Source: Aplectana chamaeleonis
Lineage: Eukaryota; Nematoda; Chromadorea; Rhabditida; Cosmocercidae
Assembly (NCBI GenBank): GCA_029168955.1
Contig: JAPDOI010001558.1
Coordinates: 1-64,000 of the forward strand
DNA: 64,000 nucleotides
Reading direction: 5' to 3'
The notes under the pieces are model-generated. The model saw only the letters and a list, made by a program, of their open reading frames with translations, was not told the DNA's origin and did no database searches. The position numbers and the translations under genes are program-made. Positions 1 through 10,987 of the stretch are shown here, one piece after another; position 1 is the stretch's first letter, and the number at the start of each line of letters is the position of its first letter.

Positions 1-3000
1 AACGTAGTTAATGCGAGAATTTCGCACTGATCGTGCTGGACGGAAACGTAGTTAATAGAATTCGTACTGATCGTGCCGGGACGGAAACGTAGTTAATAGA
101 ATTCGCACTGATCGTGCCGGGACGGAAACGTAATTAATAGAATTCGCACTGATCGTGCCGGACGGAAACGTAATTAATAGAATTCCGCACTGATCGTGCC
201 GGGACGGAAACGTAATTAATAGAATCTGCACTGATAGTGCCGGGACGGAAACGTAATTAATAGAATTCGCACTGATCGTGCCGGGACGGAAACGTAATTA
301 ATAGAATTCGCACTGATCGTGCCGGGACGGAAACGTAATTAATAGAATTCGCACTGATCGTGCCGGGACGGAAACGTAGTTAATAGAATTCGCACTGATC
401 GTGCCGGGACGGAAACGTAGTTAATAGAATTCGCACTGATCGTGCCGGGACGGAAACGTAGTTAATAGAATTCGCACTGATCGTGCCGGACGGAAACGTA
501 ATTAATAGAATTCGCACTGATCGTGCCGGGACGGAAACGTAATTAATAGAATTCGCACTGATAGTGCCGGGACGGAAACGTAATTAATAGAATTCGCACT
601 GATAGTGCCGGGACGGAAACGTAATTAAAAGAAATCGCACTGATCGTGCCGGGACGGGAACGGAATTAATAGAATCTCGCACTGATCGTGCCGGGACGGA
701 AACGTAGTTAATAGAATTCGCACTGATCGTGCCGGGACGGAAACGTAGTTAATAGAATTCGCACTGATCGTGCCGGGACGGAAACGTAGTTAATAGAATT
801 CGCACTGATCGTGCCGGGACGGAAACGTAATTAATAGAATTCGCACTGATAGTGCCGGGACGGAAACGTAGTTAATAGAATTCGCACTGATCGTGCCGGG
901 ACGGAAACGTAGTTAATAGAATTCGCACTGATCGTGCCGGGACGGAAACGTAGTTAATAGAATTCGCACTGATCGTGCCGGGACGGAAACGTAATTAATA
1001 GAATTCGCACTGATCGTGCCGGGACGGAAACGTAATTAATAGAATTCGCACTGATAGTGCCGGGACGGAAACGCAATTAATAGAATTCGCACTGATCGTG
1101 CCGGGACGGAAACGTAGTTAATAGAATTCGCACTGATCGTGCCGGGACGGAAACGTAGTTAATAGAATTCGCACTGATCGTGCCGGGACGGAAACGTAGT
1201 TAATAGAATTCGCACTGATCGTGCCGGGACGGAAACGTAGTTAATAGAATTCGCACTGATCGTGCCGGGACGGAAACGTAGTTAATAGAATTCGCACTGA
1301 TCGTGCCGGGACGGAAACGTAGTTAATAGAATTCGCACTGATCGTGCCGGGACGGAAACGTAGTTAATAGAATTCGCACTGATCGTGCCGGGACGGAAAC
1401 GTAGTTAATAGAATTCGCACTGATCGTGCCGGGACGGAAACGTAATTAATAGAATTCGCACTGATAGTGCCGGGACGGAAACGTAATTAATAGAATTCGC
1501 ACTGATCGTGCCGGGACGGAAACGTAATTAATAGAATTCGCACTGATAGTGCCGGGACGGAAACGTAATTAATAGAATTCGCACTGATCGTGCCGGGACG
1601 GAAACGTAATTAATAGAATTCGCACTGATAGTGCCGGGACGGAAACGTAATTAATAGAATTCGCACTGATCGTGCCGGGACGGAACGTAATTAATAGAAT
1701 TCGCACTGATAGTGCCGGGACGGAAACGTAATTAATAGAATCTGCACTGATCGTGCCGGGACGGAAACGTAGTTAATAGAATTCGCACTGATCGTGCCGG
1801 GACGGAAACGTAGTTAATAGAATTCGCACTGATCGTGCCGGGACGGAAACGTAGTTAATAGAATTCGCACTGATAGTGCCGGGACGGAAACGTAATTAAT
1901 AGAATTCGCACTGATCGTGCCGACGGAAACGTAATTAATAGAATTCGCACTGATAGTGCCGGGACGGAAACGTAATTAATAGAATCTGCACTGATCGTGC
2001 CGGGACGGAAACGTAGTTAATAGAATTCGCACTGATCGTGCCGGGACGGAAACGTAATTAATAGAATTCGCACTGATCGTGCCGGGACGGAAACGTAATT
2101 ATTAGAATTCGCACTGATAGTGCCGGGACGGAAACGTAATTAATAGAATTCGCACTGATCGTGCCGACGGAAACGTAATTATTAGAATTCGCACTGATAG
2201 TGCCGGACGGAAACGTAATTAATAGAATTCGCACTGATCGTGCCGGGACGGAAACGTAATTAATAGAATTCGCACTGATCGTGCCGGGACGGAAACGTAA
2301 TTAATAGAATTCGCACTGATAGTGCCGGGACGGAAACGTAATTAATAGAATTCGCACTGATAGTGCCGGGACGGAAACGTAATTAATAGAATTCGCACTG
2401 ATCGTGCCGGGACGGAAACGTAATTAATAGAATTCGCACTGATCGTGCCGGGACGGAAACGTAATTAATAGAATTCGCACTGATCGTGCCGGGACGGAAA
2501 CGTAATTAATAGAATTCGCACTGATAGTGCCGGGACGGAAACGTAATTAATAGAATCTGCACTGATAGTGCCGGGACGGAAACGTAATTAATAGAATTCG
2601 CACTGATCGTGCCGGGACGGAAACGTAATTAATAGAATTCGCACTGATAGTGCCGGGACGGAAACGTAATTAATAGAATTCGCACTGATCGTGCCGGGAC
2701 GGAAACGTAGTTAATAGAATCTGCACTGATCGTGCCGGAACGGCAACGTAGTTAATAGAATTCGTACTGATAGTGCCGGGACGGACACGTAATTAATAGA
2801 ATTCGCACTGATCGTGCCGGGACGGAAACGTAGTTAATAGAATTCGCACTGATCGTGCCGGGACGGAAACGTAATTAATAGAATTCGCACTGATCGTGCC
2901 GGGACGGAAACGTAGTTAATAGAATTCGCACTGATCGTGCCGGGACGGAAACGTAGTTAATAGAATTCGCACTGATCGTGCCGGGACGGAAACGTAGTTA

Positions 3001-3978
3001 ATAGAATCTGCACTGATCGTGCCGGGACGGAAACGTAGTTAATAGAATTCGCACTGATCGTGCCGGGACGGAAACGTAGTTAATAGAATTCGCACTGATC
3101 GTGCCGGGACGGAAACGTAGTTAATAGAATTCGCACTGATCGTGCCGGGACGGAAATGTAATTAATAGAATTCGCACTGATCGTGCCGGGACGGAAACGT
3201 AATTAATAGAATTCGCACTGATAGTGCCGGGACGGAAACGTAATTAATAGAATTCGCACTGATAGTGCCGGGACGGAAACGTAATTAATAGAATTCGCAC
3301 TGATCGTGCCGGGACGGAAACGTAATTAATAGAATTCGCACTGATCGTGCCGGGACGGAAACGTAGTTAATAGAATTCGCACTGATCGTGCCGGGCGGAA
3401 ACGTAGTTAATAGAATTCGCACTGATCGTGCCGGGACGGAAACGTAGTTAATAGAATTCGCACTGATCGTGCCGGGCGGAAACGTAGTTAATAGAATTCG
3501 CACTGATCGTGCCGGGACGGAAACGTAATTAATAGAATTCGCACTGATCGTGCCGGGACGGAAACGTAATTAATAGAATTCGCACTGATAGTGCCGACGG
3601 AAACGTAATTAATAGAATTCGCACTGATCGTGCCGGGACGGAAACGTAATTAATAGAATTCGCACTGATAGTGCCGGGACGGAAACGTAATTAATAGAAT
3701 TCGCACTGATCGTGCCGGGACGGAAACGTAGTTAATAGAATTCGCACTGATCGTGCCGGGACGGAAACGTAGTTAATAGAATTCGCACTGATCGTGCCGG
3801 GACGGAAACGTAGTTAATAGAATTCGCACTGATCGTGCCGGGACGGAAACGTAGTTAATAGAATTCGCACTGATCGTGCCGGGACGGAAACGTAATTAAT
3901 AGAATTCGCACTGATCGTGCCGGGACGGAAACGTAATTAATAGAATTCGCACTGATCGTGCCGGGACGGAAACGTAAT
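1..3978. repeat. 41-bp tandem satellite, about 97 units
   Basis: Head-to-tail units of 41 bp fill the left edge of the window and run off it, so the full array length is unknown. Each unit carries an EcoRI site (GAATTC) followed by GCACTGATCGTGCCGGGACGG. Two positions vary repeatedly: cgta(G/A)ttaat and gat(C/A)gtg. Some units have lost one or two G in the GGGAC run, or carry ATCTGC instead of ATTCGC. The period is not a multiple of three, so the short minus-strand ORFs inside it are repeat artefacts. There are no unique spacers, so it is not CRISPR-like. Confidence 0.98.
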
Positions 3979-4638
3979 CCGAATTACATAGGGCAGGCAT
4001 ACCCCGTCGCCTGCCCTATGTATGTCCACTTGATCGACACTTGTTCGAGTGGTCACTGAGCCGAGTCGATTCCTTGACCACTCATCCCCTAAGATCTCTG
4101 GTAACTGTTCGAGAATTGAGGAGATCAGGGCTCTCTATCTTATGTTCAAGCATTGAGCTCTACGGTTCATTCATGTTTCATGAATGATGCGTTGAGCTCC
4201 GGACTTGCTGCTTCAGCGACGAAGCGGCAAGTTCTTAGCTCGCTGTTTGTGGGGTGAAGCAGTGGACACGAGCATGGCCAGTGAGACCGAGGTCGGTTTT
4301 TCCCGCCCCGGACTCAGTCGGTTTTTCGACCAAGTCTGACGGGGATCTTAAGGCATCGATCAGAAGCCTTCACGGCGGGTTGATCTGCCGCTGGGACAAA
4401 TTCTATCATCTCAGACAGTCGAGGGGTAGTACGTCGGCACAACAGCGTTAGTATTCCGGCACAAAGGGATTAGCAGCACCCGTGCTGTAGCAGGAGCTGG
4501 CATAATACCCCTTTGTTTACCCCGGCTTGCGTGAAATTGCCAGCTCCTCTCTCCTAGTGTCTGCTGACACTCTCCTCCGTTGATTTGATACCAATGAACA
4601 CTGCAGCATACTCTTGTACGACGGCGGCGGGTATTCAA
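3979..4638. other. Unassigned spacer after the satellite
   Basis: This 660-bp stretch separates the satellite from the first transposon. It begins with a strong hairpin (3986-4021) and contains a second short one around CATTCATG/CATGAATG near 4170-4190. Short ORFs on both strands lack any family signature. I see no gene or repeat relative elsewhere in the window. Confidence 0.5.
3986..4021. other. Perfect 13-bp stem hairpin at satellite edge
   Basis: ACATAGGGCAGGC and GCCTGCCCTATGT flank a 10-base loop. It lies 8 bp beyond the last satellite unit and occurs only once in the window. No function is evident. Confidence 0.7.
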
Positions 4639-5215
4639 AGGCAGTGGTCACGATGAAATAACGTTATCAAAAAAACTACAAAATTCAGCTTAGATCGAAA
4701 ACAGCTGAAAAACCATAAAGGTAGCGCGGTGAAAACCGGGCTACCATTATAGTTATTAAGATGCTAAATTTCTAGTTCGTGCACACGTGCACAGGACCAC
4801 CCAATAAGATCGCAGTCTCATGGCGGACAGTCAAAAATCATCGACATTCAGAGGAAGAAATAAATGCAAATTTACTCAATAAAAAACAGTGGAACAATGA
4901 AATCAAGCCCTTCAGTCAATGTTTTTTTTGTTTTCTAGATGAGTACATAAATATTCAAGAAGGTCAGTCCGAAGGTTAATGTTCATTAATTGAAATTCAA
5001 TTTCAAGCCAGCTGATGTTCTTAATATAAGAGATCATCGATGCTGATGATGTGGAGTGGTTTCTTCTACAATCAAAAGACAGGAGGGTTCAGGCTTGAAA
5101 TTTGGCCCGAAACAGCGTTTTTTCGCATTTTTTCTTATAGGTCCTACTACTCTAAACCCAGAAAAGTGTTTAGAGAGAGAAGAAAGACAAGCATATTTTA
5201 TCGCGGCCACTGCCT
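4639..5215 (-). mobile_element. TTAA element family A, copy 1
   Basis: A 577-bp non-autonomous DNA element with inverted ends AGGCAGTGGTCACG and CGCGGCCACTGCCT. The right flank is TTAA; the left is the decayed form TCAA. Its interior, including GTGCACACGTGCAC, matches in reverse orientation the copies at 10988-11524, 31647-32196 and 61459-61997. No transposase is encoded. It is the first member of a chain that continues at 5220. Confidence 0.85.
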
Positions 5216-5219
5216 TTAA

Positions 5220-5667
5220 AGATAGAGTTCACGATAAATTTCACTTCCGATATCTCCACGGTTTACGGAAGGTCTGGTGCCCTATATAGCAAGGCATGCT
5301 TAAAAAAGACACGAAAGACGTGTTTTTGAGCCCAAATAGGCCCTCTCTTGTTTACGTTGGTTTTTGAGCGTGGAGGAATTGACCGCTAGAAGAATGATAC
5401 CTATCAGTGCAATGAAGCGATCAGCTCACTTATCACCACTTCCTTGACTTGATCGTTCCTATATCCTGAGTCTTTATTTGTTCATTCCGAGGGGGCGGAT
5501 CTGGGGCACCAGGCGTGTCTGGTGCACCAAAACGCTTGATTGCAGCCGTTATTTTGCCGCTCTTGGCTCGTTTTCTACCGTTCTTTCGACACTGGGAGCC
5601 TAGGATAATTCTCGCCTATCGTTTCAATGTGGAAAGTCAACGAGGATGATCATCGTGAACGCTGCCT
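5220..5667. mobile_element. Decayed TTAA element, second link of the chain
   Basis: It begins immediately after the TTAA of the previous element with AGATAGAGTTCACGATAAAT, a mutated version of AGGCAGTGTTCACGATAAAT, and ends in CATCGTGAACGCTGCCT. It is followed by ACAA, a decayed TTAA, and a further element start. The left end resembles 43883-44320. It is non-coding. Confidence 0.65.
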
Positions 5668-5671
5668 ACAA

Positions 5672-5742
5672 AGGCAGTGTTTACGATGATTTTCGTTCCC
5701 GCATTTTCGGCTCAAAAGAATGCGTTGGCCACCAAGTGTTAC
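5672..5742. mobile_element. TTAA element family H, left end only
   Basis: AGGCAGTGTTTACGATGATTT and the following 50 bp match the left end of the complete family H copy at 34725-35208. The match stops at GTTAC, where the CTCAGGCC end of element I begins. The right half is absent here. Confidence 0.75.
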
Positions 5743-5990
5743 CTCAGGCCGGGGTAGTACCAGAAATTTACAAGAGTTTTCCGAGCAATCACTGGTAAAT
5801 CTGCAATACTGCCCGATTACGGAAATTTCGCTAGAAAATTCACCTTGATCTCTGGTGTTGACATATTCTGCCAGATTACCAGAGAGTTACCACAATATTC
5901 CTCTGAAATTTATCGGACTCCTCCCGTAATCTGTCAGAAAAATTGAGAATTCTGTCGGACTAGAAAATTCGGCCTTAACTTTCTAATTGG
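5743..5990. mobile_element. Element I fragment with CTCAGGCC terminus
   Basis: It begins with CTCAGGCC directly inside family H sequence and contains degenerate copies of CCAGATTAC and AATCTGTCAG in both orientations, like 17726-18060. The matching GGCCTGAG end is found at 18064-18071, again joined to family H sequence. Where this fragment ends is uncertain. Confidence 0.5.
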
Positions 5991-6182
5991 ATTTTGGGGG
6001 TCCGTAAGGATGGCAGTTCAAAACGTAGACTGTTTCGAGATACATAAGTAAGTGCAAAGCGTGAACATAATCATAGGAAATCCTGAAGCAAAGGGGTCGA
6101 GAAAATGTCCCAGTGATTCATGCCCCTCGTTGTGAGGCAGATTCACGCACAAGCAAGTACGCTTCCTCTTCTTCCACACTTA
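5991..6182. other. Unassigned spacer
   Basis: No ORF, repeat relative or structural feature is recognised between element I and element J. Confidence 0.4.
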
Positions 6183-6572
6183 AGCACTATTCGTACTCCT
6201 AAATACATACCCGTCATGCGCGGGCGTGGCGTTGGAGTATGAATGGCCTGACGCTACGCTCGCGAGGCGCGTGCGTGACGACCGTGCCGCAATGGCGGTG
6301 ACGGCAGCAACGAATTCTTAATCTTTTTTTTATTAACACATCATCAATTTCATTCTTTTTCATATTAATTAATTCCAGTGCTATCCTCTGCTACCATTAT
6401 GGGGTAAACGCGTGTAGATCTTGCCTGTTCAGAAATGTTAGGGCCCTCTTCGGACCGCTCCACCACAGTGTCGTCGCTGGAGTATTATTAGCCTCCGCAA
6501 GCGCGTGACGCGCGTAGGAAGTTTCATACACCAACGCCACGTCCGCGCGCGACGGGCTGGCGTTAAGAAGAA
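6183..6572 (+). mobile_element. Family J MITE, copy 1
   Basis: It matches the copy at 49686-50023 along its length: a CTATTCRTACTCCT-like left end, an internal GGCGTTGGAGTAYGAATGGC, a central AT-rich part with TGCTACCAT, then CAAGCGCGTGACGC and GCTGGCGT at the right. The ends are more decayed than in the 49.7-kb copy and an extra segment lies near 6510-6550. It is non-coding. Confidence 0.7.
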
Positions 6573-6584
6573 CGACTAACGCCT

Positions 6585-6760
6585 CATGCGCACGCGAGCA
6601 CGACCAAGTTCACCGACACGCACGTGCGCGCACATACACATAAACCCGCGCGCATCTGCGCTTTCACGTGTCCTCGAATATACGCACGCAAACCCGTGTG
6701 TACACACAAAAACACCTGCGGATACAAGCATACGCATGCACACACGAGCGCTCATCTGGC
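6585..6760. repeat. Degenerate alternating CA/CG/TA tract
   Basis: Runs such as GCACGTGCGCGCACATACAC and ACGCACGCAAACCC alternate purine and pyrimidine on one strand. The overlapping short ORFs are by-products of this composition. Confidence 0.6.
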
Positions 6761-7688
6761 TACGCTCACAAAAGTTGGCGTGGTTGCGTTTCCATGAGCA
6801 AATTTGCTTCTCTCAGGTCACACTCAAATGTTCCTTGTGAGCGCGTCCCGCGAGGCGAGGAGCACGTTGTTTCTTTGTGCTGCTGACCGCTACACTGGTA
6901 AAGATGGAATTCCTTAGTGTGCACTTCAGACCTCACGGTTCTGCAAAGTTTGATAGAGCCCAATCCAAGTCGAAGTTCAACTCTGTTTTTTTTTTCTAAT
7001 GTGAATCTAGTAGCTTTTCTCATTCATATTGCGCATGGTAGTGCCAAGAAATTCCAAACACATGAAAAATTCGTAGCATGCTTTGCATCAGTACGGAGAG
7101 TAGTCGAGTGCACACATATTTCGCATCTCATCTCTATCACAGCTCCATAATGCTTAAAACCTCATATTCAAGATGATTTTCCATTGCACCATCAGGTCGT
7201 GATCTGCTAGACATGACCACCAAAATCATTCTTGGTCGAAGCGAAATCAATGTCCCCAACCAGCTGACACATCGACGACATTTTTCCCCGTGAAACTGTA
7301 TGTTCCCGACAAAAATTTCTATTCCCATTGTTATCTCCAATTTCTCATGTGATTGGGCTTTTTTAATTTTTGATGTTTTCTTTGTTTAATTTAACGAAAG
7401 TTTTTTCCATGATTTTTTTTTCAACTAGATAAGATCATAACAAAGTATAAGAAGGCTTGAGTGCATTCAGAGTCTTGCCTGATTTCGAATTTGAAGTAAT
7501 TTTTTTGATTGCTTTCAACGAGTCCTATAAATTAGTGTTGCAAAATAATAAATTCAACTCCACAAATTTATCGCGATTGTTTCTTACATTTTTATAGTTC
7601 CTCTTTAGAATCCGTTATTAAAACTGATTAGATGATCATTACAGCAGAAATTGGTCATATTTGACCTGTACTCGATGGGATTTCCAGA
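6761..7688. other. Unassigned, increasingly AT-rich
   Basis: There is no conserved protein, and no terminal repeat or relative elsewhere. Short ORFs on both strands (for example 6766-7023 minus and 6917-7150 plus) overlap each other and show no domain. Confidence 0.45.
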
Positions 7689-8045
7689 ATGAAATACTCA
7701 GAACTTTTGAAACAGGTTGTTAACACGCTAAAAGCCACTTCGTTCGGTGCAAACACGTTATTTGCGTCTTGGTACGGTGCAAGCGAGCTTTCTCAGTGTA
7801 GACGACCCAGGAAGCACCGAGCAAGCAGCCTTACTGGGGGTTTTCGAAGCGTTCCAGCCGCTTATTGTACGATGTTAACCAGCTCACTGACACTTCGTTC
7901 CGTGCAAGCCTCCTTATCGTGGATCGGTAGGGTGCGAACCAGCTTCGGTTCCGTGCAATCAGCCTTAGGTACGTAAAGCACCGTGCAAGCAGCCTATGGG
8001 AGTTGCCGAACCGTTCCAGCAGCTTCGCACGGAGTTGACACACTA
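7689..8045. repeat. Degenerate GTGCAAGCAGCC-type repeat with shared 5' segment
   Basis: Imperfect copies of TTCGTTCCGTGCAAGCAGCC recur through the stretch. It opens with a segment, read MKYSELLKQVVNT, that recurs inverted at about 15340-15375 next to another degenerate repeat block. The period is irregular, so this looks like a decayed minisatellite and not a gene. Confidence 0.5.
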
Positions 8046-8297
8046 TCCTGCAGGTATTCGGCTCTACAGCAATGCCTGCTCATCGATTCGTCTTTTTTTG
8101 CTTCGTTCATTAGCAGTCGTGCGGTTTCCTTTTCATTTCTCTCTCTGATGTTGATGTTTTTAGAATGTTTAATGCCCTTTTTTGGCCTGATATAGCATAA
8201 GATATAGCAAGATAGGCGAGTTGGACACAAAACTCAGATGTCAAGCTTTAAACATTTTAAAAACATAAAAATCACATTTTCCAAGGCCTCAGCTTAA
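8046..8297. other. Unassigned AT-rich spacer
   Basis: No relative or ORF of note. It ends at the TTAA (8294-8297) flanking the next element. Confidence 0.4.
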
Positions 8298-8650
8298 AGG
8301 CAGTGTTCACGATAATCTTCGATTTTGATATTAATCGCTAAATCGATTGTTTGGACACCGGGTAGAACTGAAATGAGGAAGAAATCGAGAAAAAACGTCC
8401 CAGAAGCGCAACAAATCCTCACTCACCCCCACCTTTTTATTATCACTGGAACTGTTCGTTGTGACAATTAAATCTTTCGTGGTCCCGTCTTTGCAATTAT
8501 TCTCTTTCTGTTGCTCCGTTCTCTCCTTTCGGACCCTAACTAATTCTTGCTTTGCCTGAAATATTCTTCCATTTTTGATTAATCCCTTTTTCACCGATGA
8601 CAACCACCGTGAACATGTTCATCTAATCGGACAACTGGTCATTTCATAGT
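8298..8650 (-). mobile_element. TTAA element family H, truncated
   Basis: It starts with TTAA then AGGCAGTGTTCACGAT and continues with sequence matching, in reverse, 18072-18426 and the right half of 34725-35208 (GGACACCGGGTAGAACTG and ACAACCACCGTGAACATGTT are diagnostic). The far end is missing. The element passes into the tetranucleotide array after about 8650. Confidence 0.75.
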
Positions 8651-8661
8651 AATAAAGGAGA

Positions 8662-8741
8662 GTGGTGTCGGTCGGTCCGTCGGTCCGTCGGTCCGTCGGT
8701 CCGTCCGTCCGTCCGTCCGTCTGTCTGTCGTTCGTCCGTCT

Positions 8742-8775
<34 letters not shown>

Positions 8776-9945
8776 CTGTCCGTCTGTCCGTTCGTCCGTC
8801 CGTTCGTCTGTCTGTCCGTCCGTCCGTCCGTCTGTCTGTCTGTCTGTCTGTTCGTCCGTTCGTTCGTCCGTTCGTCCGTCTGTCTGTCTGTCTGTTCGTC
8901 TGTCTGTTCGTTCAAGCTGTCTGTCTGTCGTTCGTCTGTTCGTCTGTCTGTTCGTTCGTTCGTCTGTCTGTCTGTCTGTTCGTCTGTCTGTCTGTTCGTC
9001 TGTCTGTCCGTCCGTCTGTTCGTCTGTCTGTTCGTCTGTCTGTCTGTCTGTTCGTTCGTTCGTTCGTTCGTCTGTTCGTCCGTCTGCCCGTCTGTTCGTT
9101 CGTCTGCCCGTCTGTCTGTCTGTTCGTCTGTTCGTCTGCGTCTGTCTGTCTGTCCGTCTGTTCGTTCGTCTGTTCGTTCGTCTGTCTGTCTGTTCGTCTG
9201 TCTGTCTGTCTGTCTGTCTGTCTGTTCGTTCGTCTGTTCGTCTGTCTGTTCCGTTCGTTCGTCCTGTCTGTCTGTCTGTCTGTCTGTTCCGTTCGTCTGT
9301 TCGTCTGTCCGTCTGTTCGTTCGTCTGTCTGTCTGTCTGTCTGTCTGTTCGTTCGTTCGTCTAGTCTGCCCGTCTGTCTGTCTGTTCGTTCGTTCGTTCG
9401 TCTGCCCGTCTGTCTGTCTGCCCGTCTGTCTGTCTGTTCGTTCGTCTGTCTGTCTGTTCGTCTGTCTGTTCGTTCGTTCGTCTGTCTGTCTGTCTGTTCG
9501 CGTCTGTCGTCTGTCTGTTCGTTCGTCTGTCTGTCTGTCTGTCTGTCTGTCTGTTCGTCCGTCTGTCTGTCTGTTCGTTCGTTCGTCTGTCTGCCCGTCT
9601 GTCAGTGCTGTCTGTCCGTCTGCCCGTCTGCCAGTCTGTCTGCTGCAGCCAGTCAGTCAGTTGCCCGTCTGCCCGTCTGTCTGCCGTCTGGGTCAGTCAG
9701 CCGCTGTCAGTTGCCGGTTAGTTGTTCAGTCTGTTCGTCTGCCCGTCTGTTCGTTCGTTCGTCTGTCTGTCTCGTCTGTCTGTCTGTCGTCTGCCCGTTC
9801 GTTCTGTCTGTCTGTTCGTCTGTCTGTCTGTCTGTTCGTTCGCGTCCGTCTGGTCTGTTCGTTCGTTCGTTCGTCTGGTTCGTCTGTCTGTCTGTCTGTC
9901 TGTTCGTCTGTCTGTCTGTCTGTCTGTTCGTCTGTCTGTTCGCTC

Positions 9946-9976
<31 letters not shown>

Positions 9977-10190
9977 TCGTTCGTCTGTTCGTCTGTCTGT
10001 CTGTCTGTCTGTCTGCCCGTTCGTTCGTCCGTCCGTTCGTCTGTCTGTCCGTCCGTCCGTCAGCCGTCCGTCCGTCCGTCAGTCAGTCCGTCAGTCTGTC
10101 AGTTGCCGTCCGTCCTGTCTGTCCGTCAGTCAGTCAGTCAGCTGCCAGTCAGCCGGTCGGTCGATCCAGTTGCCGGTTGTCAGTCTGCTG
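8662..10190. repeat. 1.5-kb tetranucleotide array (TCTG/TCCG/TTCG)n
   Basis: The array is almost pure 4-bp repeats, TCTG mixed with TCCG and TTCG, and with CAGT near the right end. The unit contains no stop in any plus-strand frame, so very long ORFs appear with SVCLSVRPSV-type protein, and the complement reads as RQTD repeats. This is a composition effect and not evidence of a protein. Variants are clustered: TCCG at the left edge, TTCG mainly from about 8.8 to 10.05 kb, CAGT after 9.6 kb and again near the right edge. Confidence 0.97.
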
Positions 10191-10228
10191 CTTACGGTGT
10201 GCATTCTGCAAGACTTTGTGTTTTTACA

Positions 10229-10756
10229 ATGGTTAGCGCTCAAAAAGAACCGAACGGGATGTCGAAGAAAGTGAGCGGGACCCCAGCGGCAGCGCGCCCA
10301 ACGCCGGAAGAAGTTGTACGGGACCCATGTAAGAGTGCACCGTACGCCATAGAAAGTGTGCGGGACCCATTTGAGAGTGCGCCGGACGCCATAGAAAGTG
10401 TATGGAATCCATTCAGGAGTGCGCCGGACGCCATAGAAAGTGTACGGTGCCCATGTTAGAGTGCGACGGACACCATAGAAAGTGTGCGGGACCCATGTAA
10501 GAGGGCGCCGAACGCCATAGAAAGTGTGCGGGACCCATGTAGAAGTGCGCCTGTAGAAAGTGTGCGCGACCTCAGGGGGAGTGATCTCGACACCGTAGAA
10601 AGTGTGCGGTACTACGTAGCAATGCGCAGGACGCCGCAGAAAGAAAAATGTCTTCGAAACGAGCCCGAGAACGCTAATTTACAGGATTTGCCGCACTTCG
10701 GATTGATTTTGTGTGCGTGCACAACTGAACCAGATTTATTGCTTTTTTCGCTATAA
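10229..10756 (+). CDS. Candidate repetitive-protein ORF, one internal stop
   Basis: From the ATG at 10229, one frame stays open to 10756 except for a single TAG at 10457-10459. Residues 1-27 are a basic leader (MVSAQKEPNGMSKKV...). Residues from about 28 to 123 are copies of a 14-residue repeat close to ESVRDPCKSAPDAI. The tail is unique and ends ...TTEPDLLLFSL. Each repeat is 42 bp and the one short unit has lost exactly 6 bp, so the frame survives throughout. The TAG stands where other units have AAG (Lys), a one-base change. There is no recognised domain or signal peptide. It lies 39 bp downstream of the tetranucleotide array. It could be a repetitive protein gene with a nonsense mutation, an exon, or a minisatellite whose period happens to be a multiple of three. 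I do not know its function. Confidence 0.35.
10310..10605 (+). repeat. 42-bp minisatellite, seven units plus partial
   Basis: Units start with GAAAGTGTGCGGGACCCATG at 10310, 10352, 10394, 10436, 10478, 10520 and 10556. All are 42 bp except the sixth, which is 36 bp. A partial unit starts at 10598. Base differences between units are frequent, so it is an old array and not a recent expansion. Confidence 0.92.
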
Positions 10757-10890
10757 TTTGCCGCTGTCCGCGTTTTCATGTGTCAACATGTACGGCAGGC
10801 AACCTTTATGTCTACAACAAAATATATTGGGGCAAAATTACTCCTGAGCCGATTCTATATATGCAAAGACAACTTGATAATTTCGAGGGT
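10757..10890. other. Short unassigned spacer
   Basis: AT-rich, with no feature recognised between the repeat ORF and the hairpin cluster. Confidence 0.4.
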
Positions 10891-10946
10891 CTGGGGACGA
10901 AGCCCCCAGCCAGCCGTCAGGCGGGCGGAGCCCGCTGGACGGCTGG
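10891..10946. other. Two adjacent GC-rich hairpins
   Basis: CTGGGG-ACGAAG-CCCCCAG is followed at once by CCAGCCGTC...GACGGCTGG, which encloses GCGGGC-GGA-GCCCGC. The second stem totals about 15 pairs with small internal mismatches. The composition contrasts with the AT-rich flanks. It could be a structured RNA or a decayed foldback; no match elsewhere in the window. Confidence 0.6.
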
Positions 10947-10987
10947 TCTATGTTAAAGAATAGTGTCACTGAAATACGACGTTTTGA

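Noticed and set aside
3285..3503. 72-residue minus-strand ORF in the satellite
   Set aside because: It exists only because two units lost one base; it encodes the repeat in successive frames.
1..3978. CRISPR-like array
   Set aside because: Units are contiguous 41-bp repeats with no unique spacers, and the rest of the window is eukaryotic.
1..3978. CENP-B box in the satellite
   Set aside because: TTCG and CGGG are present but 12 bp apart instead of the 7 bp the box requires, and the central A is missing.
8662..10236. 524-residue Cys/Val/Ser-rich protein
   Set aside because: The tetranucleotide unit lacks stops in every plus-strand frame, so length is not evidence of coding; no leader or domain.
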